Assembly: GCA_934277845.1 (NCBI GenBank)
Contig: CAKQVV010000130.1
Location: 1-5,143, forward strand
Reading direction: 5' to 3'
Length of the DNA stretch: 5,143 nucleotides
From: an uncultured Clostridia bacterium
GTDB lineage: Bacteria; Bacillota; Clostridia; Christensenellales; Pumilibacteraceae
The translations under genes were made by a program, and so were the position numbers. Below are positions 1-5,143 of this stretch, in pieces (positions within the stretch are counted from its first letter, which is position 1; every line of letters begins with the position of its first letter). The notes beneath the pieces are model-generated. The model had not been told where the DNA came from. It was given only the letters and a program-made list of their open reading frames with translations, and made no database searches.

Positions 1-1
1 G

Positions 2-124
2 TACATAGTGATTCACGATTCCGACGCGCACAGGCTGGAAGACGTGAACGAAGAACAGGTTAATTTTCTCGAACTGGACGAACTCACCCCGGACAGGGTA
101 ATCGAAAAGTTAGGGCAAAGATAA
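2..124 (+). CDS. PHP-domain protein, C-terminal end only (partial at 5' edge)
   Basis: This reading frame is open from the window edge to a TAA at 122-124 and gives 40 residues. It begins YIVIHDSDAHRLEDV and continues with a segment of the form FLELDEL followed by an amphipathic helix. The S-D-A-H-x-L-E-D pattern followed by a short 'aLELdEL...vi..L' tail is how many PHP-family metal-dependent phosphoesterases end, with the Asp and His of the DAH motif as metal ligands. That assignment comes from motif memory on a short fragment, so the substrate cannot be given. The stop lies 24 nt upstream of hydC with no visible terminator or promoter between them, which suggests co-transcription. I recall PHP genes sitting next to hydrogenase or NuoE-like genes in Clostridia, which agrees with this reading. 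The start and most of the domain are outside the window. Confidence 0.72.
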   Translation, partial: YIVIHDSDAHRLEDVNEEQVNFLELDELTPDRVIEKLGQR

Positions 125-134
125 AATAACGTAC

Positions 135-140
135 AAGGAG
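135..140 (+). promoter_or_regulatory. Shine-Dalgarno site of hydC
   Basis: AAGGAG lies 8 nt upstream of the hydC ATG in the 24-nt gap after the PHP gene. It is the only regulatory signal I can identify in that gap. I see no convincing -35/-10 pair there, so hydC probably shares an upstream promoter. Confidence 0.8.
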
Positions 141-148
141 AACAAGGT

Positions 149-631
149 ATGAGCAAAGAGATCATCGGCACGCCGGAACAGAACGCTCAATTCAATCAGG
201 TACTCGAAGAATTGAAAAACGTTCCGGGACCGGTAATGAAAGCAATGCAACGTGCGCAGGATATTTACGGCTACCTTCCCATCGAAGTGCAGTCACGTAT
301 CGGACAAGCGTTCGGAGTGTCGCTGGAAGAGGTTTACGGAATCGCGACTTTTTATTCGCAGTTTAACCTCAACCCCAAAGGAAAGTACACCATAGGCATT
401 TGCCTCGGAACGGCGTGCTACGTCAAGGGTTCGGGGCAAATCCTGGAAAAATTCAAAGACAGATTGGGAATTTCCCCGGGCGAAACCACCGCGGATCGCA
501 AGTTTACGCTTGACGCAACCCGTTGTATCGGTTGTTGCGGTCTTGCCCCGGTACTCACCGTCAACGACGAAGTTTACGGTAATCTTACCGCAGACGACGT
601 GGATAAGATTCTGTCTAAATACAATGACTGA
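149..631 (+). CDS. hydC: HydC: NuoE-like 2Fe-2S subunit of multimeric [FeFe]-hydrogenase
   Basis: This 160-residue protein has the usual length and layout of the NuoE / 24-kDa family. An N-terminal helical bundle (about 10-70) contains the typical AQDIYGYLP and VYGIATFYSQF segments. A thioredoxin-like 2Fe-2S domain (about 78-158) follows. The four expected ligands are present as Cys85-x4-Cys90 (CLGTACY) and Cys126-x3-Cys130, with an additional Cys129 inside RCIGCCG. In this family the subunit sits in the cytoplasm beside the NuoF-like subunit and its cluster exchanges electrons near the flavin. The ATG at 149 is preceded by AAGGAG at 135-140 with an 8-nt spacer, so the start is well supported. 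It is the first hyd gene, and its 3' end overlaps the next gene by 8 nt. A NuoE of respiratory complex I is unlikely because no other nuo genes follow and a hydrogenase does. Confidence 0.95.
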   Translation: MSKEIIGTPEQNAQFNQVLEELKNVPGPVMKAMQRAQDIYGYLPIEVQSRIGQAFGVSLEEVYGIATFYSQFNLNPKGKYTIGICLGTACYVKGSGQILEKFKDRLGISPGETTADRKFTLDATRCIGCCGLAPVLTVNDEVYGNLTADDVDKILSKYND

Positions 632-1178
632 AATCGCGCTTCATATTCTCGATATAGCAAATAATTCCACTCGTGCGGAGGCGAACAACGTCGATATTAC
701 GATCGATGCGGACTCGGCGAAAGACATATTGAAGATAATCGTAGACGATGACGGAAAGGGAATGAGCGAAGAACTTCTCGCCCGCGTTACCGATCCGTTC
801 GCAACGACGCGCACTACGAGAAAAGTAGGCTTGGGTATTCCGCTTTTCAAACAGGCGGCGGAAGTGACCGGCGGTAGTTTGAAGATCCGAAGCGGTATCG
901 GTAAAGGTACGACCGTAACCGCGATTTTCGGACTTAAACATATCGATCGCGTTCCGCTGGGCGACGTGGGCGCAACGATGGCTACGCTTATCAGCGGCTC
1001 GCCGCGCACGGATTTTACGCTTTCGTTCAAAGCAGACGGAAAAGTTTACGACTTTTCCACAAAAGAGGTAAAGACAATACTCGGCGACGTTCCGATAGAA
1101 TCTTCGGAAGTATTGAACTATATAGAGGAAATGATAGACGAGAATATCAAAAATATTATTGGAGGACAACCGATATGA
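624..1178 (+). CDS. Stand-alone GHKL (histidine-kinase-like) ATPase of the hyd operon
   Basis: This 184-residue protein carries the Bergerat ATP-binding motifs but no DHp helix, sensor or membrane segment. The N box is HILDIANNSTRA (residues 7-18, with Asn14 as the expected Mg ligand). The G1 box is DDDGKGM (41-47, D42-x-G44-x-G46). The loop DPFATTR (57-63) leads into the G2 box VGLGI (68-72), and GKGTTV (93-98) closes the fold. About 80 residues follow (105-184) that I do not recognise; they contain HIDRVPLGD and end in an acidic helix. The frame is open from further upstream inside hydC, but the ATG at 624 puts the N box where the family has it. This start overlaps the hydC stop by 8 nt and has no Shine-Dalgarno site, so translation probably depends on ribosomes finishing hydC. 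The operon position matches the extra gene in A. woodii hydCEDBA. The function is unknown: an anti-sigma-type kinase, a regulator or an assembly ATPase are all possible. Confidence 0.88.
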   Translation: MTEIALHILDIANNSTRAEANNVDITIDADSAKDILKIIVDDDGKGMSEELLARVTDPFATTRTTRKVGLGIPLFKQAAEVTGGSLKIRSGIGKGTTVTAIFGLKHIDRVPLGDVGATMATLISGSPRTDFTLSFKADGKVYDFSTKEVKTILGDVPIESSEVLNYIEEMIDENIKNIIGGQPI

Positions 1179-1555
1179 AAACTTTGGAGGAATTACAGGC
1201 TATCCGCGATAAAATGAAGGCAAAAATCAACAATCGCGGCATTGCCGGTGCGAGCGATTACCGCATCGTTGTTGGTATGGCTACCTGCGGCATAGCGGCG
1301 GGCGCACGCAATACGCTTAATGCGATAACCGAGGAAATCGAAACAAAACACATCACGAACGCAATCGTTTCGCAGACCGGCTGTATCGGCATCTGCAAAT
1401 ACGAGCCCATCGTGGAAGTGTTTGCGCCGGGAGCGGAAAAAGTGACTTACGTTCACGTCGATCCGGAACGCGCACGCAGAATTATCGCAAGCCACATAAT
1501 GAACGGTACGCCTATTACCGAATACACCTACAGTTATGCTGTGAAGGAGAACTAA
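1175..1555 (+). CDS. hydD: HydD/HndB-like small subunit, thioredoxin-like ferredoxin fold
   Basis: This 126-residue protein resembles the thioredoxin-like [2Fe-2S] ferredoxin family. A helical N-terminus (1-27) is followed by a strand ending in VGMATCGIAAGAR (33-45), a helix, and QTGCIGICKYEPIVEV (67-82). Only three of the four usual ligand positions hold cysteine: Cys38, Cys70 and Cys74. The expected partner of Cys38 about five residues on (around Gly43) is absent, and no other cysteine exists in the protein. It may therefore lack a normal 2Fe-2S cluster and act as a structural subunit. The start is clear: GGAGG at 1161-1165 lies 9 nt upstream of the ATG, and the ATGA at 1175-1178 overlaps the stop of the ATPase gene. 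The protein looks like a relative of the first domain of HydB, encoded next. The symbol follows the A. woodii naming and rests on gene order plus motif similarity. No signal peptide or membrane segment is visible, so it should be cytoplasmic. Confidence 0.88.
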   Translation: MKTLEELQAIRDKMKAKINNRGIAGASDYRIVVGMATCGIAAGARNTLNAITEEIETKHITNAIVSQTGCIGICKYEPIVEVFAPGAEKVTYVHVDPERARRIIASHIMNGTPITEYTYSYAVKEN

Positions 1556-3343
1556 ATGCTGGAAAGAGCGCACATACTTGTTTGCGGAGGTACCGGCTGT
1601 ACTTCCGGAAACAGCAAGAAGATTTTTAACGAATTCGATAGATTATTAAAGGAAAACAAACTCGATAAAGAGGTCAAACTCATTATGACGGGTTGTTTCG
1701 GTCTTTGCGCGCGCGGACCTATCGTCGTGGTCTATCCCGACGGCGCGTTCTATCAGCACGTCAAAGTAGCCGACGTAGAGGAGATTGTTCTCGAGCATAT
1801 CCTCAAAGGCAGAATCGTCGAAAGACTTCTCAATAAGGAAAAAGACGAGGACGGCGCGATCAAGCCGTTCAACGAAACCGCATTCTACAAGAGTCAGCAT
1901 CGTCTGGTACTCCGTAATTGCGGCGTAATCAATCCCGAAAATATCGACGAATACCTCGCTTACGACGGTTACCTCGCGTATCAGAAAGCGGTCACCGAAA
2001 TGACTCCGCAGGAAGTCATCGACGAGATCAAGAAAAGCGGACTGCGCGGCAGAGGCGGCGGCGGATTCCCCACCGGTAACAAGTGGCAGTTTGCGCACAA
2101 TTCCGTTTCGGACAAGAAGTACGTCGTATGTAACGCCGACGAGGGTGATCCGGGTGCGTTCATGGATCGTTCCGTTCTCGAAGGCGATCCGCACTCCGTC
2201 ATCGAAGCGATGATGATCGCAGGTTACGCTATCGGCGCGGATCAAGGTTATATCTATGTTCGCGCGGAATACCCGATCGCGGTTCACAGACTGCAGGTCG
2301 CTATCGCACAGGCGCTCGAATACGGTATTCTCGGCGACAATGCAATGGGACTGGGACATAAATTCAACGTCGAACTTCGCTTAGGCGCGGGCGCGTTCGT
2401 TTGCGGCGAAGAAACCGCACTTTTGAACTCTACCGAAGGCAAACGCGGCGAACCCCGTCAGCGTCCGCCGTTCCCGGCAGTCAAAGGATTGTTCGGCAAA
2501 CCGACGCTTATCAACAACGTCGAAACTTATGCAAATATTACGTCCATTATTCTCAAGGGTGCAGACTGGTTTGCTTCCATGGGTACCGAGAAGAGCAAGG
2601 GAACAAAAGTATTCGCGCTCGGCGGCAAGATTCATAACACCGGACTTGTCGAAATTCCCATGGGCACGACGCTCAGAACGATTATCGAAGAAATCGGCGG
2701 CGGTATCCCCAACGGCAAGAAGTTCAAGGCGGCGCAGACCGGCGGTCCGTCCGGCGGCTGTATCCCGGCTTCGCTCATCGATACGCCTATCGACTATGAT
2801 AACCTTATCGCTATCGGCTCGATGATGGGCAGCGGCGGACTTATCGTTATGGACGAGGATAACTGCATGGTCGACATTGCAAAGTTCTTCCTCGAATTCA
2901 CCGTCGACGAGTCATGCGGCAAGTGTACTCCGTGTCGTATCGGCAACAAGCGTCTTTACGAAATGCTCGACAAGGTCACCAAAGGCGAAGCGACCATGGA
3001 TGATCTCGACGAAATGGAAAAACTCTGCCATTACATAAAAGAAAACTCGCTGTGCGGCTTGGGACAAACCGCGCCGAACCCGGTACTTTCCACTTTGAGA
3101 TACTTCAAAGACGAGTATATCGCGCACGTTCGCGACAAGAAATGCCCCGCAGGCGTCTGCAAAGCACTCGTATCGTATTCGATTGATCCTGCGCTGTGCG
3201 TAGGCTGCGGACTCTGTAAACGCGGTTGCCCGGTGAACGCGATTGCGGGCGAAATCAGACAGCCCCACGTCATCGATCCCGCAAAGTGCATCAAGTGCGG
3301 CGCGTGTATCGCGGCTTGCCGTAAGAACGCCATCAAGAAGTAG
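1556..3343 (+). CDS. hydB: HydB: NuoF-like flavoprotein subunit (NAD(P)H/FMN) of [FeFe]-hydrogenase
   Basis: This 595-residue protein has the complete HydB/HndC layout. (1) A thioredoxin-like 2Fe-2S domain (1-95) has Cys10-x4-Cys15 and Cys47-x3-Cys51. (2) The NuoF FMN/NAD-binding domain (about 115-340) contains GLRGRGGGGFPTG (162-174), NADEGDPGAFMDR (193-205) and CGEETAL (283-289). (3) A ubiquitin-like SLBB region covers about 350-405. (4) A 4Fe-4S helical domain has ESCGKCTPCR, with Cys454, Cys457, Cys460 and Cys500. (5) A C-terminal ferredoxin domain has two 4Fe-4S motifs, Cys548/551/554/558 and Cys578/581/584/588. His524, Cys530 and Cys535 in the linker could form an extra metal site. In the second ferredoxin motif the residue after the last Cys is Arg589, not the usual Pro. 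The family oxidises or reduces NAD(P)H and splits electrons between H2 and ferredoxin; NAD versus NADP cannot be told here. AAGGAG at 1544-1549 lies 6 nt before the ATG, which directly follows the hydD stop. Confidence 0.96.
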   Translation: MLERAHILVCGGTGCTSGNSKKIFNEFDRLLKENKLDKEVKLIMTGCFGLCARGPIVVVYPDGAFYQHVKVADVEEIVLEHILKGRIVERLLNKEKDEDGAIKPFNETAFYKSQHRLVLRNCGVINPENIDEYLAYDGYLAYQKAVTEMTPQEVIDEIKKSGLRGRGGGGFPTGNKWQFAHNSVSDKKYVVCNADEGDPGAFMDRSVLEGDPHSVIEAMMIAGYAIGADQGYIYVRAEYPIAVHRLQVAIAQALEYGILGDNAMGLGHKFNVELRLGAGAFVCGEETALLNSTEGKRGEPRQRPPFPAVKGLFGKPTLINNVETYANITSIILKGADWFASMGTEKSKGTKVFALGGKIHNTGLVEIPMGTTLRTIIEEIGGGIPNGKKFKAAQTGGPSGGCIPASLIDTPIDYDNLIAIGSMMGSGGLIVMDEDNCMVDIAKFFLEFTVDESCGKCTPCRIGNKRLYEMLDKVTKGEATMDDLDEMEKLCHYIKENSLCGLGQTAPNPVLSTLRYFKDEYIAHVRDKKCPAGVCKALVSYSIDPALCVGCGLCKRGCPVNAIAGEIRQPHVIDPAKCIKCGACIAACRKNAIKK

Positions 3344-3348
3344 AGGTG
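3343..3348 (+). promoter_or_regulatory. Shine-Dalgarno site that decides the hydA start
   Basis: GAGGTG, followed by A, matches the anti-Shine-Dalgarno sequence well and lies 6 nt before the ATG at 3355. It begins on the last base of the hydB stop codon (3341-3343). It also contains the alternative in-frame GTG at 3346, which would have no ribosome binding site of its own. The ATG at 3355 is therefore the preferred start of hydA. Confidence 0.8.
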
Positions 3349-3354
3349 AAAACA

Positions 3355-5100
3355 ATGAAACAAGTTACTTTAAAGATAAACGATATACCGGTTACCGTAC
3401 CCGAAGGAACGCGTATTCTCGACGCGGCGCGTCAGGCAGGCTTTACGATTCCCACGCTTTGTTACTATAAGGATCTTACCAACGAAGGCAGTTGCCGCGT
3501 TTGCGTAGTCGAAGTCAAAGGCGCGAGAAGTCTCGTCGCAAGTTGTTCGGCAGTAGTGGCAGAGGGCATGGAAGTGTACACCAATACGCCCAAAGTTCTC
3601 GAATCCAGAAAGACGACCATCGAACTTATTCTCAGCAATCACGAGAAGAAGTGCCTTTCGTGCGTGCGAAGCACCGACTGCGAACTTCAGAAACTGTCGC
3701 TCGAATACGGTTGCAATGAAAACCGTTTCCATGGCATCAAAACGCCCGTTACGGTTGAAGAAGACAACGCTTACCTCGTTCGCGACAATGCGAAGTGCAT
3801 TCTTTGCCGTCGTTGCGTTGCGGTATGTAAAAAAGTTCAGTCCGTCGGCGTTATCGGCGCGAACTATCGCGGTTTCAACACCATGATAGGCTGTGCGTTC
3901 GATCGCTCGCTGGGAGCAGTCGACTGCGTTGCTTGCGGTCAGTGTATCAACGTTTGCCCGGTTGGCGCGCTTTCCGAACGCGACGATACCGCTATGGTAA
4001 TCGACGCGCTTGCAGATAAGAGTAAAACCGTTATCGTGGGTACCGCTCCGTCCGTCAGAGTTGCGCTCGGCGAGGAATTCGGATATCCGATCGGCACCGA
4101 CGTAGAGGGCAAAATGGTCGCCGCGCTGAGAAGAATAGGCTTTAATAAAGTGTTCGACGTCGATATGACTGCCGACCTTACGATTATGGAAGAAGGCTAT
4201 GAGTTCCTCGAGAGATTGCAGGATAAGACCGCCGCGCTCCCGATGATCACGAGTTGCAGTCCCGGCTGGATTCGTTTCATTGAGTTCAATTACCCCGAAC
4301 TTCTGCCGCATCTTTCCACTTGCAAGTCGCCGCAACAAATGTTCGGCGCTGTCGTCAAGACTTACTATGCGGAGAAAATGGGTATCGATCCGAAAGACAT
4401 CGTGGTAGTTTCATGCATGCCGTGTACTGCGAAAAAGACCGAAATCTTCCGCGAAAACCAGAATGCAAGCGGTTATCCCGACATCGACGTCGTGCTTACC
4501 ACTCGTGAACTTGCGCGTCTTATCAAGCATTACGGCATTAACTTTGCCGCGCTTCCGAACGAAGAATTCGACGCGCCGCTCGGCATCGGCTCCACCGCGG
4601 GACTTTTGTTCGGCGCTACCGGCGGCGTTATGGAAGCCGCGCTCCGCACCGTGTATGAAGTCGTGACCGGTTCCGAACCCGCATCGATCGATTTCAAAGC
4701 CGTACGCGGTACAAAAGGCATCAAGAGCGCAACCGTCGATATGAACGGAACGAAAGTGAAAGTCGGTGTCGCGCACACGCTTGCCAACGCTCGCAAAATG
4801 CTTGAAGACATCAAGGCTGGAAAGTCCGATTATCAGTTTATAGAGATAATGACTTGCCCGGGCGGTTGCGTAAACGGCGGCGGTCAGCCGATCGTTTCGT
4901 CCGACCTTATCAACGCGGGTGTGGATGTCAAGGCGCTTCGTGCGGCTGCAATTTATAAAGCCGACAAGAAAGCGAAACTCAGAAAGAGCCACGAAAACCC
5001 TGTTATCAAGGCTCTTTACAGCGAGTATTTCGTCAAACCCAACAGCCATAAGGCTCACGAAATTCTCCACACGACCTATCGTAAACGCGAAAAACTTTAA
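3355..5100 (+). CDS. hydA: HydA: catalytic [FeFe]-hydrogenase subunit with H-cluster
   Basis: This 581-residue protein has the CpI-like modular layout. An N-terminal plant-type 2Fe-2S domain has Cys36, Cys47, Cys50 and Cys64. A His-ligated 4Fe-4S cluster uses His96-x3-Cys100-x2-Cys103-x5-Cys109. A two-cluster ferredoxin domain has Cys148/151/154/158 and Cys191/194/197/201. The H-cluster domain (about 225-515) has TSCSPGW (299-305), MPCTAKK (355-361) and CPGGCVNGGG (501-510). A C-terminal small-subunit-like domain (about 526-581) contains RKSHENP and ILHTTY. Expected H-cluster cysteines Cys357, Cys501 and Cys505 are present. In the first motif the residue just before PGW is Ser302, preceded by Cys301, instead of the Cys-Cys of CpI. 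Cys354 is an extra cysteine three residues before Cys357. The enzyme makes or oxidises H2 in the cytoplasm, with electrons relayed through HydB and HydC. No signal peptide is seen. It is the last gene of the visible operon, 11 nt after hydB. The upstream GTG at 3346 would add three residues but is part of the ribosome binding site. Confidence 0.96.
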   Translation: MKQVTLKINDIPVTVPEGTRILDAARQAGFTIPTLCYYKDLTNEGSCRVCVVEVKGARSLVASCSAVVAEGMEVYTNTPKVLESRKTTIELILSNHEKKCLSCVRSTDCELQKLSLEYGCNENRFHGIKTPVTVEEDNAYLVRDNAKCILCRRCVAVCKKVQSVGVIGANYRGFNTMIGCAFDRSLGAVDCVACGQCINVCPVGALSERDDTAMVIDALADKSKTVIVGTAPSVRVALGEEFGYPIGTDVEGKMVAALRRIGFNKVFDVDMTADLTIMEEGYEFLERLQDKTAALPMITSCSPGWIRFIEFNYPELLPHLSTCKSPQQMFGAVVKTYYAEKMGIDPKDIVVVSCMPCTAKKTEIFRENQNASGYPDIDVVLTTRELARLIKHYGINFAALPNEEFDAPLGIGSTAGLLFGATGGVMEAALRTVYEVVTGSEPASIDFKAVRGTKGIKSATVDMNGTKVKVGVAHTLANARKMLEDIKAGKSDYQFIEIMTCPGGCVNGGGQPIVSSDLINAGVDVKALRAAAIYKADKKAKLRKSHENPVIKALYSEYFVKPNSHKAHEILHTTYRKREKL

Positions 5101-5143
5101 TCGCGGACGAACAGAAAGTTGAAAATAAGCCGACTTTACGGTG
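5101..5143 (+). other. Short 3' flank without recognisable feature
   Basis: These 43 nt after the hydA stop hold no start codon preceded by a ribosome binding site and no GC-rich stem followed by a T run. Whether the operon ends here or continues (for example into maturation genes) cannot be seen from this window. Confidence 0.5.

Noticed and set aside
510..623. Upstream extension of the ATPase reading frame inside hydC
   Set aside because: The 38 extra residues are encoded out of frame within conserved hydC sequence, show no family similarity and would displace the N box from its usual near-N-terminal place. The ATG at 624 fits better.
615..1169. Minus-strand frames opposite the ATPase gene
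   Set aside because: The plus-strand frame carries clear ATP-binding motifs and correct operon overlaps; the antisense frames have neither.
149..1178. Respiratory complex I (nuo) operon
   Set aside because: NuoE- and NuoF-like genes are present, but no NuoG or membrane subunits follow. HydA with H-cluster motifs shows this is a hydrogenase cluster.
1646..2359. Long open frame on the minus strand opposite hydB (237 codons)
   Set aside because: It is antisense to the conserved NuoF-like domain, and its composition looks like a mirror of hydB codon use. No domain is recognisable.
3346..3354. GTG start for hydA
   Set aside because: The GTG is part of the GAGGTG ribosome binding site of the ATG at 3355 and would have no upstream site of its own.
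3370..4338. Long open frame on the minus strand opposite hydA (322 codons)
   Set aside because: It is fully antisense to conserved hydA, has no recognisable motif, and is explained by the codon bias of the real gene.
5112..5136. Possible terminator after hydA (AAAGT ... ACTTT)
   Set aside because: The stem is only five AT-rich pairs with a long loop and no following T run, so it is not a credible intrinsic terminator.

Overview
The window is almost entirely one tightly packed operon, all on the + strand, encoding a multimeric electron-bifurcating (or NAD(P)-linked) [FeFe]-hydrogenase. The gene order is: end of a PHP-domain protein, NuoE-like HydC, a stand-alone GHKL-type ATPase, a small thioredoxin-like ferredoxin-fold protein (HydD/HndB-like), NuoF-like HydB, and the catalytic subunit HydA. 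From memory, this order resembles the hydCEDBA cluster of Acetobacterium woodii and, without the ATPase, hndABCD of Desulfovibrio fructosovorans. It points to a strictly anaerobic, fermentative or acetogenic bacterium, most likely a member of the Clostridia. Good AAGGAG/GGAGG-type ribosome binding sites fit that, but the sequence does not allow a genus call.

Layout: 2-124 is the last 40 codons of a PHP-family protein. 149-631 is hydC. 624-1178 is the ATPase, overlapping hydC by 8 nt and lacking its own Shine-Dalgarno site. 1175-1555 is hydD-like, with a 4-nt ATGA overlap. 1556-3343 is hydB, starting at the base after the hydD stop. 3355-5100 is hydA, starting 11 nt after the hydB stop. The last 43 nt hold no recognisable gene or terminator. 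There is no stretch over 300 nt without a gene, and no tRNA, rRNA, CRISPR array, insertion sequence or clear promoter. The promoter probably lies upstream of the window.

How the genes work together (family knowledge): HydB binds FMN and NAD(P)H, and HydC and HydB carry 2Fe-2S and 4Fe-4S relay clusters. HydA carries an N-terminal chain of clusters leading to the H-cluster, where H2 is made or oxidised. The complex couples NAD(H) and ferredoxin to H2. Cofactor maturation genes (the radical-SAM maturases and the HydF GTPase) are not in the window.

The core hydrogenase is a known type. The least explained parts are the ATPase inside the operon, the missing fourth cysteine in the HydD-like subunit, and the TSCSPGW version of the first H-cluster motif in HydA, together with an extra cysteine (Cys354) next to the second motif.
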